This document shows, piece by piece, positions 39,188 to 48,121 of a DNA stretch of 64,000 bases (the first letter of the stretch is position 1; every line of letters begins with the position of its first letter). Made by a program: the position numbers and the translations under genes. Source of the DNA: Streptomyces typhae (GTDB taxonomy: Bacteria > Actinomycetota > Actinomycetes > Streptomycetales > Streptomycetaceae); assembly GCF_009755605.1 (NCBI RefSeq), contig NZ_WPNZ01000010.1, forward strand, positions 267,101 through 331,100, read 5' to 3'. The notes under the pieces were generated by a model. The model searched no databases. It saw nothing but the letters and a program-made list of their open reading frames with translations, and was not told the origin of the DNA.

Positions 39188-39999
39188 TTACGCGTGTCCG
39201 CGCACTCCTTCGGCGAGTTCACCCGCGAGTGCCCGCACCGCGGCGATCCCGGCCGCCTCGTCGGCCGCGTCGAGCATCCGCTGGACGAACGCGGAACCCA
39301 CGATGACGCCGTCGGCGAAGCCCGCGACCTCGGCGGCCTGCGTGGCGTCGGAGACGCCGAGGCCGACGCAGACCGGCAGGTCCGTGGTGGCGCGGGTGCG
39401 CTCCACCAGGTTCTGCGCCTGGGCGCCCACGGACGCCCGGGTGCCGGTGACCCCCATCAGCGACGCCGCGTACACGAAGCCGGAACCGGCCGCGGTGATC
39501 GTCGCGAGCCGCTCGTCCTTGCTGCTCGGGGCGACCACGAAGACCGTGGCGAGACCGTGCTTGGTGGCGTGCTCGCGCCACAGCGCCGACTCCTGGACCG
39601 GCAGGTCGGGCAGGATGCACCCGGCGCCGCCCGCCTCGGCGAGCTCGGCGGTGAACCGCTCGACGCCGTAGCGGTCGACGGGGTTCCAGTACGTCATGAC
39701 GAGGACGGGCTTGCCGGTGGCCGCGTGCGCCTCACGGACCGTCCGCAGCACGTCGGCGATCTTGACGCCGCCGCGCAGGGCGATGTCGTCGGCGGTCTGG
39801 ATGACCGGCCCGTCCAGGACGGGGTCGCTGTGCGGGAGGCCGACCTCGACCACGTCCGCGCCGCCGTCGAAGGCCGCCTTGACCGCCTCGATGCCGCCGT
39901 CCACGGTGGGGAAGCCCGCGGGCAGGTAGGCGATGAGGGCGGACCTGCCCTCGGCCTTCGCGGCGGCGAGAGTACGGTCCAACAGCTCGATGTTGCCGC

Positions 40000-40003
<4 letters not shown>
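39188..40003 (-). CDS. trpA: Tryptophan synthase alpha chain
   Basis: 271 residues. It cleaves indole-3-glycerol phosphate to indole and glyceraldehyde 3-phosphate. The catalytic Glu and Asp are in VVEVGLPHSDPVLDGPVIQ (about 46-64), and the phosphate-binding ends (SLMGVTGTR, GLGVSD, GSAFVQ) are present. The GTG start overlaps the trpB stop by four bases. Last gene of trpC-M-B-A. Confidence 0.97.
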
Positions 40004-41292
<1,289 letters not shown>

Positions 41293-41395
41293 GTGGAACC
41301 TCACGTGGAGTGGGGTGGGCTGGGGTCACCGTATGCGCGCTTGCCTTGCCGGCCGGGGGGTGCGGGGGCCGGGGGGTGCCGGGGGCGGCACCTGT

Positions 41396-41655
41396 CCCGC
41401 CGCTCCGCGGCGGAATGTCCCCACCCACCCGCCCGTGAACCGCGTCCCGGGCAGTACGGGAAAGGCCGCTGCTTCGCAGCGGATCATCCCACCCGGCCTG
41501 CCGCCCGCGGACGCCCTCCCCGAAGCAGGGGAAAGGCCCGCCGCTTCGCGGCGGAAACTCCCCACCCGCCCGTGGACGGCGTCTCGAGGGGTGCGGGAAA
41601 GGCCCGCTGCTTCGCGGCGGATCATCCCGCCCGGACGCCGTGGACGCCCTCCCCG
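41396..41655. repeat. Tandem duplication of a ~120-bp hairpin-bearing unit before trpB
   Basis: Copy 1 is 41396-41522 and copy 2 is 41537-41655. Each starts with a CCGCCGC/GCGGCGG hairpin (CCGCTTCGCGG core), continues with CCACCCGCCCGTG, then a GGGAAAGGCC word and a second GCTTCGC hairpin followed by GGATCATCCC, and ends GGACGCCCTCCCCG. It is non-coding and located inside the transcribed trpM-trpB interval, so the hairpins would appear in the mRNA. Confidence 0.8.
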
Positions 41656-41659
41656 GCCG

Positions 41660-41730
41660 CAGGGGCTCAGCCCCCGGCCCGCCCCGGGGGTCCAGGGGGC
41701 AGAGCCCCCGGTCTCGGGAAGGGGCGGGCT
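41660..41730. repeat. Dispersed Streptomyces hairpin repeat, partial copy
   Basis: GGGGGTCCAGGGGGCAGAGC and flanking GGGGCTCAGCCCC-like hairpins resemble the repeat at 5580-5640. It lies between trpM and the tandem duplication before trpB. Confidence 0.55.
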
Positions 41731-41881
41731 CGGGGAAGGGAGCATCCGCCGCGACGGCGAGCAACCCGCACGGCGCGGTCCGGCGGTGCCGAACAGGCCA
41801 GGGCGAGCCAGCCAGGGCGAGCAGGCCGAGGCCGACGGACCGGTGTCGGGGACGCCGGTGTCCGGGAGCGGCGGAGTCGGC

Positions 41882-42160
41882 CTAGGCCGGTCGTGGGCCG
41901 AGGCGACGGCGCGCGTCGGAGAGGCGCCATCGCATGCCGTTCACCTGACCGGGCTCGTCCCCGATGACGTACCGCACGCGACGCCCACGCACCCGCCGAG
42001 CAGGCGCCCTGCACCCACGGGGCCGGCACCCGCGGGCGAGCCGGGCATACGGATCCCGGCCCGCACCCGGCGCCGCCGCGGCCGACCGCACGCGCACGCG
42101 TCCGCCGTCCGGGCGGGAGCCCGGACGGACGGCGGTGGCACGACGGCGGTCGCTGCGCAT
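41882..42160 (-). CDS. trpM: Small basic protein TrpM (modulator of tryptophan synthesis)
   Basis: Up to 92 residues from ATG 42160, eight bases after the trpC stop. The conserved part is ARLARGCRPRGCRAPARRV, then RYVIGDEPGQVNGMRWR, which I recognise as the TrpM core of the Streptomyces trpC-trpM-trpB-trpA cluster. In S. coelicolor TrpM is about 63 residues and influences Trp synthesis and differentiation, so translation here may begin later, at an in-frame GTG around residues 11-24. Very Arg-rich, with two Cys. The mechanism is not established. Confidence 0.75.
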   Translation of the reverse strand: MRSDRRRATAVRPGSRPDGGRVRVRSAAAAPGAGRDPYARLARGCRPRGCRAPARRVRGRRVRYVIGDEPGQVNGMRWRLSDARRRLGPRPA

Positions 42161-42168
42161 GGCCGGAG

Positions 42169-42978
42169 TCAGCCCCGCCCGTGCCGCAGCGCGGGATGGG
42201 CCCCGGCGGCGACGAGGTCGGACACCGCCGACCTGGGGTTGCCGCCGGTGACGAGGGACTCGCCCACGAGCACCGCGTCGGCCCCGGCGTTGGCGTAGGC
42301 GATGAGGTCGTGCGGCCCCCGCACCCCGGACTCGGCGATCTTGACGACGGAGTCGGGCAGCTCGGGCGCGACGCGCTCGAAGGTGGCGCGGTCGACCTTG
42401 AGCGTCTTCAGGTCGCGCGCGTTGACGCCCACGACCTTCGCCCCGGCGTCGACGGCCCGCTCGGCCTCGTCCTCGTCGTGGACCTCCACGATCGGGGTGA
42501 GACCGATGGACTCGGCGCGCTCGATCAGCGACTCAAGGGCCGGCTGGTCGAGGGCGGCGACGATCAGCAGGGCGAGGTCGGCCCCGTACGCACGGGCCTC
42601 CCACAGCTGGTACGAGGTGACGATGAAGTCCTTGCGGAGCACCGGGACGTCGACCTTGGCGCGGACGGCCTCCAGGTCGGCGAGCGAACCGCCGAAGCGG
42701 CGCTCCTCGGTGAGCACGGAGATGGCGGCGGCACCGCCCGCCTCGTAGTCGGCGGCGAGCCCGGCGGGGTCGGCGATCGCGGCGAGCGCGCCCTTGGACG
42801 GGCTGGAGCGCTTCACCTCGCAGATGACCTTGACGCCGTCGCCGCGCAGCGCGGCCACGCCGTCCTTGGCGGCGGGAGCCTTCGCCGCGCGCTCCTTGAG
42901 CTCGTCGAGGCTCACGCGCGCCTGTCGCTGTGCGAGGTCGGCACGGACTCCGTCGATGATCTCGTCGAGCACACTCAC
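42169..42978 (-). CDS. trpC: Indole-3-glycerol phosphate synthase
   Basis: 269 residues, monofunctional. It closes CdRP to indole-3-glycerol phosphate. The catalytic Lys/Glu positions are in ICEVKRSSPSKGALA near 52 (SPSKG motif), VLRKDFIVTSYQLWEARA near 110 and the phosphate-binding IAESGVRG and VLVGESLV. The GTG at 42978 follows AAAGGGGG by eight bases. First gene of trpC-M-B-A; its presumed -10 coincides with the palindrome at 43004. Confidence 0.97.
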   Translation of the reverse strand: MSVLDEIIDGVRADLAQRQARVSLDELKERAAKAPAAKDGVAALRGDGVKVICEVKRSSPSKGALAAIADPAGLAADYEAGGAAAISVLTEERRFGGSLADLEAVRAKVDVPVLRKDFIVTSYQLWEARAYGADLALLIVAALDQPALESLIERAESIGLTPIVEVHDEDEAERAVDAGAKVVGVNARDLKTLKVDRATFERVAPELPDSVVKIAESGVRGPHDLIAYANAGADAVLVGESLVTGGNPRSAVSDLVAAGAHPALRHGRG

Positions 42979-43003
42979 GCGAGCGGCCCCCTTTCCAGGA
43001 CGG

Positions 43004-43019
43004 TTGAACCTACGTTCAA
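43004..43019. promoter_or_regulatory. TTGAAC-N4-GTTCAA palindrome over the trpC promoter
   Basis: A perfect 16-bp inverted repeat containing GAAC-N4-GTTC, the core of LexA (SOS) boxes of Gram-positive bacteria. On the minus strand it contains TAGGTT, a likely -10, 26 bp before the trpC start. A bound repressor would block initiation. Whether LexA or a trp regulator binds is unknown. Confidence 0.5.
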
Positions 43020-43179
43020 GCACTGCAGCGGTACTCGGCCCGCCCTCGGCGGGCGGCCCCATGGTCACTTGGTCACTGCGATGGTATCCGCAGCGGGGCG
43101 AAGGACCCGCATCCGGTTGACGCGGGTCCCACCACCTGGACATGTGTCAGGCGCCCGGCGGAGTGCTACGGCCTACGGG

Positions 43180-43659
43180 CTAGGGGTGCAGGAAGGCGCC
43201 GAACGGCAGGTTCCGTACGACGGTGAACAGGGCGACGGCGACACCGACACCCCACAGGTGCGCCCGCCCGAGCCCGAGCCGCACCGGGCGCCCGCGCGCC
43301 GCCGCGGCCACCCACAGGACCCACACGGCCGCGAGGACGCCGTAGCCGACGACGGCCACCGCGTTGGCGCCGAGCGCCGCGGTGAGGTCGCCGTGGGCGA
43401 AGGCGTGGGCGCTGCGCAGGCCGCCGCAGCCGGGGCAGTACAGGCCCGTGTAGTACAGGAGCGGGCAGGTGGGGTAGTGGCCCGGTTCGTTCGGGTCGAC
43501 GGCGGCGACGTACGCGAAGGCCGCGGCGACCGAGCCGAGCACGGCGAGCGGCACACCCAGGCGCCGGAACGCGCGCCGGTACGTGCCCGGGAACGCGCCG
43601 TCCGCGCGCGGGGGCGCGGCGGTCTCCGGATCTGTGTTCACCCGGGGATCTGTGTTCAC
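43180..43659 (-). CDS. DUF2752 membrane protein
   Basis: 159 residues. The DUF2752 signature is complete: CPLLYYTGLYCPGCGGLRSAH (CPxxxxTGxxCPGCGxxR) near 63-83. Hydrophobic helices flank it (PLAVLGSVAAAFAYVAAV; AVAVVGYGVLAAVWVLWVA; VGVAVALFTVV). Function is unknown; the cysteine pairs suggest metal binding near the membrane. Two successive in-frame GTG starts (43659, 43641) result from an 18-bp duplication. It lies upstream of trpC on the same strand, 201 bp from it. Confidence 0.85.
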   Translation of the reverse strand: MNTDPRVNTDPETAAPPRADGAFPGTYRRAFRRLGVPLAVLGSVAAAFAYVAAVDPNEPGHYPTCPLLYYTGLYCPGCGGLRSAHAFAHGDLTAALGANAVAVVGYGVLAAVWVLWVAAAARGRPVRLGLGRAHLWGVGVAVALFTVVRNLPFGAFLHP

Positions 43660-43663
43660 CCGG
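43628..43663. repeat. 18-bp perfect tandem duplication spanning the DUF2752 start
   Basis: GGATCTGTGTTCACCCGG occurs at 43628-43645 and again at 43646-43663. It doubles the start codon and the next codons (VNTDP repeated). Confidence 0.85.
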
Positions 43664-43774
43664 GCATTGTCTCCCGTGCCGGGCCGGAAGGGCGGGATCC
43701 GGTGAGCCGACGGAGGGGCACACCGATGCTGTCGTACGCCGACGCGGGGGCAGGGCCATGACGTCGTACGCCGA

Positions 43775-43809
43775 CGGGGCGGCCGGAACGCAGTGTTCCG
43801 GCCGCCCCG
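43775..43809 (-). terminator. Perfect stem-loop after the HGxxPAAW gene
   Basis: A 15-bp stem (CGGGGCGGCCGGAAC, 43775-43789, with 43795-43809) with a five-base loop, 26 bp after the stop. It would separate the trpE-side transcript from DUF2752 and trpC. Confidence 0.8.
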
Positions 43810-43834
43810 CGGGTGAAGGGTTCCGCTGTCGCGG

Positions 43835-44068
43835 TCAGCTCTCGGAGGTCGCCACCCGGGCGGGCCGCTGCGGCTTCTGGCCGAGGCCCGCGAGGCGCAT
43901 GGCGCCGCCCACGACGCCGCCCACGAGGGTGAGCGCCATACCGGCCCAGAAGCCGACCGGGTTGTCCATCACCATGAACGCGCCCGCGACACAGAAACCG
44001 ATGAAGGCGATGATGACACCGGTCCAGGCGGCCGGGGTGTGACCGTGTCCGTGGCTGCTGCCCGCCAT
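43835..44068 (-). CDS. HGxxPAAW-motif small membrane protein
   Basis: 77 residues; starts MAGSSHGHGHTPAAWTG, the defining HG(H)xPAAW motif, followed by two membrane helices (IIAFIGFCVAGAFMV and WAGMALTLVGGVVGGAM) and a basic end. The ATG at 44068 follows GAGGAG. The family is an actinobacterial one of unknown function, commonly seen in the trp region. Downstream of the TIGR02234 gene, same strand. Confidence 0.87.
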   Translation of the reverse strand: MAGSSHGHGHTPAAWTGVIIAFIGFCVAGAFMVMDNPVGFWAGMALTLVGGVVGGAMRLAGLGQKPQRPARVATSES

Positions 44069-44172
44069 GACTTGCTCCTCGTAGCTATGCGTGTGGGGTG
44101 GTGCTCCGGACCATTGTCCCGTACCCCCGCGGCGGGCCTTGCGCGGGGGTGGGGGCTGCGGAACGGCGGGCC

Positions 44173-44829
44173 TCAGGGCTCGCGGGTGGGGTCCTCGCCG
44201 CGGTCGATGGCCTTCCACAGGTCCTCGGGGCGGTCCGGGTCGGGGGCGCGGCGCGGGGCCCGCGGACGGGGGGCGCCGTCGCGTTCGTAGCGGCCCGACA
44301 TCGCGGGCCAGTTCCGGCCGCAGAACAGGGCGAGCAGACCGGCCGCGAGGATCAGCGCGCCCGCGGCCACGGCGGCGTAGGGCCAGCCGGTGTGGCTGAG
44401 GTCGGAGATCCGCGCGGCGGCGTCGCCGGAGGTCTCGGCGGCCTTGTCGTCGAGGGCGGCGCTGTCGTCCGCGCCGAGCAGCGCGGCGACGACGATGCCG
44501 ACGCCGCTGAGCGCGAGCAGCAGCGACACGAGCAACCGGCCCGTGCGGCGCACGGCGAAGACGGCGACGAGCGCGGCGAGGCCCACTATCGCGAGGGCCG
44601 CGGGCACGCCCGTGACGTCGCTGCCCTTGGCGGTCAGCGGGAAGTCGCCACCCGCGACGGCCGCGGTGCCGTGCGCCCACGACTGCCGGGACGCGAGCAG
44701 CGCGAGGGCCGCGCCGGCGGCGCCGAGCAGCAGGGCGGCGGCGAGGCTGCGCCGGCCGCCGCGCGGGGCGGGGTCGGCGGCCACCTGCGGCACGTCCTCG
44801 GTACGGGGCGTTGGTACTGCAGAAGTCAC
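44173..44829 (-). CDS. TIGR02234 Trp-operon-associated membrane protein
   Basis: 218 residues from GTG 44829 (TSAVPTPRTEDV); a GTG at 44847 that overlaps the trpE stop is an alternative. Four membrane helices: AAALLLGAAGAALALLASRQSW, then VPAALAIVGLAALVAV, LLVSLLLALSGVGIVVAAL and PYAAVAAGALILAAGLLALF. A loop with GGDFPLTAKGSDVTG lies between the first two. This arrangement is that of the actinobacterial Trp_oprn_chp family found next to trpE. A role in Trp transport or in sensing is only guessed. Ends with a cytoplasmic charged tail (PEDLWKAIDRGEDPTREP). Confidence 0.87.
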   Translation of the reverse strand: MTSAVPTPRTEDVPQVAADPAPRGGRRSLAAALLLGAAGAALALLASRQSWAHGTAAVAGGDFPLTAKGSDVTGVPAALAIVGLAALVAVFAVRRTGRLLVSLLLALSGVGIVVAALLGADDSAALDDKAAETSGDAAARISDLSHTGWPYAAVAAGALILAAGLLALFCGRNWPAMSGRYERDGAPRPRAPRRAPDPDRPEDLWKAIDRGEDPTREP

Positions 44830-44836
44830 CCGTCCA

Positions 44837-46369
44837 CTATCCCTCACGGCCCGCGGCGGTGTGCAGGCGGTTCGCGGTGTGGATGGCGCGCAGCACGGCG
44901 GCGGCCTTGTTGCGGCACTCGGTGTCCTCGGCGACGGGGTCGGAGTCGGCCACGACCCCGGCTCCGGCCTGCACGTACGCCGTGCCGTCGCGCAGCAGCG
45001 CGGTGCGGATGGCGATGGCGGTGTCGGAGTCGCCCGCGAAGTCGAGATAGCCGACGCAGCCGCCGTACAGGCCGCGCCGGGACGGCTCGAGCTCGTCGAT
45101 GATCTGCATGGCGCGGGGCTTGGGGGCGCCGGAGAGGGTGCCCGCGGGAAAGCAGGCGGTGAGCACGTCGAAGGCGGTGCGGCCGTCGGCGACGCGGCCG
45201 GTGACGGTCGAGACGATGTGCATCACGTGCGAGTACTTCTCGACGGACATGAAGTCGACGACCTCGACGGAGCCTGGCGTGCAGACCCGCCCCAGGTCGT
45301 TGCGGCCGAGGTCGACGAGCATCAGGTGCTCGGCGCGCTCCTTGGGGTCGGCGAGGAGTTCCTCGGCGAGCGCCTGGTCCTCCTGCGGGGTGACGCCGCG
45401 GTGCCGGGTGCCCGCGATGGGATGGACCATGGCGCGCCCGTCCTCGACCTTGACGAGTGCCTCGGGCGAGGACCCGACGACGTCGAAGGCCGCACCGTCG
45501 CCGTGCGGGAAGCGGAACAGGTACATGTACGGGGACGGGTTGGTGGCCCGCAGCACGCGGTAGACGTCGAGGGCGCTCGCGTCGCAGGGGGTCTCGAAGC
45601 GCTGCGACGGCACGACCTGGAAGGCCTCGCCCGCGCGGATGCGCTCCTTGATGTCCTCGACGGCCTCCTGGTACTGCTCGCCGCCCCACAGCGCGGTGTA
45701 GGCGGGCAGTTCGGACGGCGGCAGGACGGCCGGGGGCTGGGAGACGGGCCGGGAGAGGTCCGCCTCCATGGCGTCGAGGCGGGCCACGGCGTCGGCGTAG
45801 GCCTCGTCGACGCCGCTGGCCAGGTCGTTGTGGTTGATCGCGTTGGCGATCAGCAGGACAGAGCCGTCCCAGTGGTCGAGCACGGCGAGGTCGCTGGTGA
45901 GGAGCATGGTCAGCTCGGGGAGCCGCAGGTCGTCCCGCTCCCCCGGGCCGATCTTCTCCAGGCGGCGCACGATGTCGTAGCCGAGATAGCCGACCATGCC
46001 GCCGGTGAAGGGCGGCAGTCCCTCGGCGCCGGTCAGGTCGCGCGGGGTGTGCAGGGTCTCTACGGTGGCGCGCAGGGCGGCGAGCGGGTCGCCGGAGGTG
46101 GGCACGCCGACGGGCGGGGTGCCGAGCCAGTGGGCCTCGCCGTCGCGGACGGTGAGGGCCGCCGCGCTGCGGACGCCGACGAAGGAGTACCGGGACCACA
46201 GATACGCCGCGCGGCCGTTCTCCGCGGACTCCAGGAGGAAGGTGCCGGGCCGCTCGGCGGCGAGCTTGCGGTAGAGCCCGACCGGGGTGTCGCCGTCCGC
46301 GAGGAGGCGGCGGCTTACGGGGATCACTCGGCGGTCGGCCGCGAGCTTGCGGAAGGTCTCCAGGTCCAT
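44837..46369 (-). CDS. trpE: Anthranilate synthase component I
   Basis: 510 residues. It converts chorismate plus ammonia (from a TrpG partner not seen here) to anthranilate. The regulatory motif FLLESAENG (LLES) near 47 is the Trp feedback site. The catalytic half holds RIRAGEAFQVVPSQRF, SSPEALVK, PIAGTRHRG, HLMLVDLGRNDLG and GAPKPRAMQIIDELEPSRRG. The ATG is 11 bp after the hisI stop, so trpE is likely transcribed with hisI. I see no leader peptide with Trp codons in this short gap, hence no classical attenuator. Confidence 0.97.
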   Translation of the reverse strand: MDLETFRKLAADRRVIPVSRRLLADGDTPVGLYRKLAAERPGTFLLESAENGRAAYLWSRYSFVGVRSAAALTVRDGEAHWLGTPPVGVPTSGDPLAALRATVETLHTPRDLTGAEGLPPFTGGMVGYLGYDIVRRLEKIGPGERDDLRLPELTMLLTSDLAVLDHWDGSVLLIANAINHNDLASGVDEAYADAVARLDAMEADLSRPVSQPPAVLPPSELPAYTALWGGEQYQEAVEDIKERIRAGEAFQVVPSQRFETPCDASALDVYRVLRATNPSPYMYLFRFPHGDGAAFDVVGSSPEALVKVEDGRAMVHPIAGTRHRGVTPQEDQALAEELLADPKERAEHLMLVDLGRNDLGRVCTPGSVEVVDFMSVEKYSHVMHIVSTVTGRVADGRTAFDVLTACFPAGTLSGAPKPRAMQIIDELEPSRRGLYGGCVGYLDFAGDSDTAIAIRTALLRDGTAYVQAGAGVVADSDPVAEDTECRNKAAAVLRAIHTANRLHTAAGREG

Positions 46370-46380
46370 GGGGACAGACC

Positions 46381-46806
46381 CTACTGACCCGGGGCGGGGG
46401 TGTCGGACACCGGAAGCACGTCGGCGGACACCGGGAGAACATCGGCGGAGACAGGGAGCACGTCGGCGTCGAAGCAGGTGCGGGCGCCCGTGTGGCAGGC
46501 CGCGCCGACCTGGTCGACCTGGACGAGGACGGTGTCCGCGTCGCAGTCCAGGGCCACGGACTTCACATACTGGAAGTGCCCGGAGGTGTCGCCCTTGACC
46601 CAGTACTCCTGCCTGCTGCGCGACCAGTAGGTGCAGCGGCCCGTCGTCAGGGTGCGGTGCAGCGCCTCGTCGTCCATCCAGCCGAGCATCAGCACCTCGC
46701 CGGTGTCGTACTGCTGGGCGATGGCGGGGACCAGGCCGTCGGCGCTGCGCCTGAGGCGGGCGGCGATCCTGGGGTCGAGGCTGCTGGCCTTGGGTGATGC
46801 GCTCAT
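46381..46806 (-). CDS. hisI: Phosphoribosyl-AMP cyclohydrolase
   Basis: 141 residues, monofunctional (no HisE part). It opens the purine ring of PR-AMP. The metal ligands are in ALDCDADTVLVQVDQVG near 93 and AACHTGARTCF near 112; QQYDTGEVLMLGWMDDEAL opens the fold. The last 24 residues are a repeated ADVLPVS heptad (three copies), not a family feature, coded by a 21-bp minisatellite. It sits directly upstream of trpE and away from the main his operon. Confidence 0.95.
   Translation of the reverse strand: MSASPKASSLDPRIAARLRRSADGLVPAIAQQYDTGEVLMLGWMDDEALHRTLTTGRCTYWSRSRQEYWVKGDTSGHFQYVKSVALDCDADTVLVQVDQVGAACHTGARTCFDADVLPVSADVLPVSADVLPVSDTPAPGQ
46399..46470. repeat. 21-bp minisatellite in the 3' end of hisI
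   Basis: About three copies of a 21-bp unit (for example 46418-46438 and 46439-46459, ACGTCGGCGGACACCGGGAG type) code ADVLPVS repeats. A multiple of three, so the frame is kept. Confidence 0.8.
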
Positions 46807-46875
46807 GGGGCCATTGTGCCGCCCGCGTGGCGGCTGCCCGGCGGACGTCCACTGTGCGGACCGGCCACCCGGTCG

Positions 46876-46881
46876 TAGGCT
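46876..46881 (+). promoter_or_regulatory. Leaderless-type -10 (TAGGCT) for the TIGR03085 gene
   Basis: TAGGCT ends six bases before the ATG at 46888, with no room for a ribosome site. Confidence 0.55.
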
Positions 46882-46887
46882 GGCCGC

Positions 46888-47523
46888 ATGTCGACCCATG
46901 CCAAGCGTGAACGGCTTCTGCTCGCTGATCTGCTGGAGGCGGCGGGACCGGACGCTCCGACCCTCTGCGACGGCTGGCGCACCCGTGATCTCGCGGCCCA
47001 CGTGGTGGTGCGCGAGCGGCGTGCGGACGCCGCCGGCGGAATCCTGATCAAGCAGCTCGCCGCCCGCCTGGAGCGGGTGCAGGCCGAGTTCGCCGCCAAG
47101 CCGTACGAGGAGCTGATCCAGCTGATCCGTACGGGACCGCCGCGGTTCTCGCCCTTCAACCTGAAGCAGGTCGACGAGGCGTCGAACGCGGTGGAGTTCT
47201 ACGTCCACACGGAGGACGTGCGCCGGGCGCAGCCGGACTGGACGCCGCGGGAGCTCGACCCGGTGTTCTCCGACGCCCTGTGGTCGCGTCTCGAGCGCCT
47301 CGCCCGGGTCGTCGGGCGCAAGGCGCCGGTGGGTCTGGTGCTGCGGCGGCCCGACGGGCAGACGGCGGTGGCGCACCGCGGCACGCCGGTCGTCACGGCG
47401 ACGGGCGAGCCGTCGGAACTGCTCCTTTTCGCCTTCGGCCGCCAAGAGGCGGCGGACGTGGACCTTGACGGCGAGAAGGACGCAATCGCGCGGCTGCACG
47501 AGACGAAGCAGTTGGGGCTCTGA
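46888..47523 (+). CDS. TIGR03085 family metal-binding protein (DinB/maleylpyruvate-isomerase-like)
   Basis: 211 residues. The N-terminal four-helix DinB-like domain carries the likely metal His residues in CDGWRTRDLAAHVVVRERR near 27 and FYVHTEDVRRAQPDW near 109. TIGR03085 members are actinobacterial; some relatives use mycothiol as a cofactor. The substrate is unknown. Divergent from hisI and probably leaderless. It ends at a strong hairpin (47554). Confidence 0.85.
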   Translation: MSTHAKRERLLLADLLEAAGPDAPTLCDGWRTRDLAAHVVVRERRADAAGGILIKQLAARLERVQAEFAAKPYEELIQLIRTGPPRFSPFNLKQVDEASNAVEFYVHTEDVRRAQPDWTPRELDPVFSDALWSRLERLARVVGRKAPVGLVLRRPDGQTAVAHRGTPVVTATGEPSELLLFAFGRQEAADVDLDGEKDAIARLHETKQLGL

Positions 47524-47553
47524 GGGGCTGCGGCCGCCTCGGTCCCTGACGGG

Positions 47554-47588
47554 CCGCGGCCGCTCCCCGGAGCGGGGAGCGGCCGCGG
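47554..47588 (+). terminator. Stem-loop after the TIGR03085 gene
   Basis: CCGCGGCCGCTCCCC (47554-47568) pairs perfectly with 47574-47588, with a five-base loop, 31 bp after the stop. Confidence 0.8.
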
Positions 47589-47640
47589 GGCCGCTCGTCG
47601 GGTGCCGATGTCGGCGTCGGCGGTCTGCCACGGCGGGCGC

Positions 47641-47680
47641 GAGGTGCACCGAGGTGCACGAGGTGCACCGAGGTGCACCG
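47641..47680. repeat. GAGGTGCACC short tandem repeats
   Basis: Four 9-10 bp copies of GAGGTGCAC(C) in a convergent intergenic space, followed by further GGTACGCCTGCCGGGGC-type repeats at about 47717-47762, the last of which runs into the end of the antitoxin-like gene. Confidence 0.7.
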
Positions 47681-47746
47681 AGGGCAGGTGCGCCTGCCCG
47701 GTCACCTCCGGGGCGGCTGGTACGCCTGCCGGGGCAGCCGGTACGC

Positions 47747-47932
47747 CTACCGGGGCGGCTGGTCCTGGTCCCTGCCGAACTGGTCCTTCAGCTTGTCCTG
47801 AGCGGTGTCGACCTGGCTGCTGTACTTGCCCTGGGTCTTGTCGTCGACAAAGTCACCGGCCTTGTCGACGCCCTTCCCGGCCTGGTCCTCGTGACCCTTG
47901 AGCATCTGCTTCAGCTTGTCCATCACAGACAT
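47747..47932 (-). CDS. MT0933-like antitoxin family protein
   Basis: 61 residues: MSVMDKLKQMLKGHEDQAGK, then GVDKAGDFVDDKTQGKYSSQ and a Lys/Asp/Gln-rich end. The DKAGDFVDxKTxGKY core is that of the PF14013 (MT0933/Rv0909-type) family, annotated as antitoxins. The start follows AAGGAGG at good spacing. No toxin gene is next to it, so in Streptomyces this may be a stress-related small protein (CsbD-like in size and charge) rather than half of a toxin-antitoxin pair. Confidence 0.8.
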   Translation of the reverse strand: MSVMDKLKQMLKGHEDQAGKGVDKAGDFVDDKTQGKYSSQVDTAQDKLKDQFGRDQDQPPR

Positions 47933-48121
47933 AGCCGGCCTCCTTGCTTTCGTCGGTCACCTCCAGCATGGGCTCCGCGCCCGCTCCGCGCATCCGCACG
48001 CCCCGCAGCCGCCACACCCCCACCAGGGCTCACGTCCGCCGCCGCGCTGCGCGCCCGATGTCCCTGGACGAGACTGTGCTCGGCGTCTCTCCAGTCCAGC
48101 TGCCGCCTGCGCAAAAGGCCA

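Noticed and set aside
41396..41655. CRISPR-like repeat array
   Set aside because: Only two long imperfect copies with conserved spacers and no cas genes; it is a tandem duplication.
43628..43663. PHO-box-like GTTCACCCGG sequences
   Set aside because: Two copies match the PhoP direct-repeat unit, but they are 18 bp apart rather than 11 and lie over a start codon as part of a tandem duplication.
46370..46380. Trp attenuator or leader peptide before trpE
   Set aside because: Only 11 bp separate hisI and trpE, so there is no space for a leader with Trp codons.
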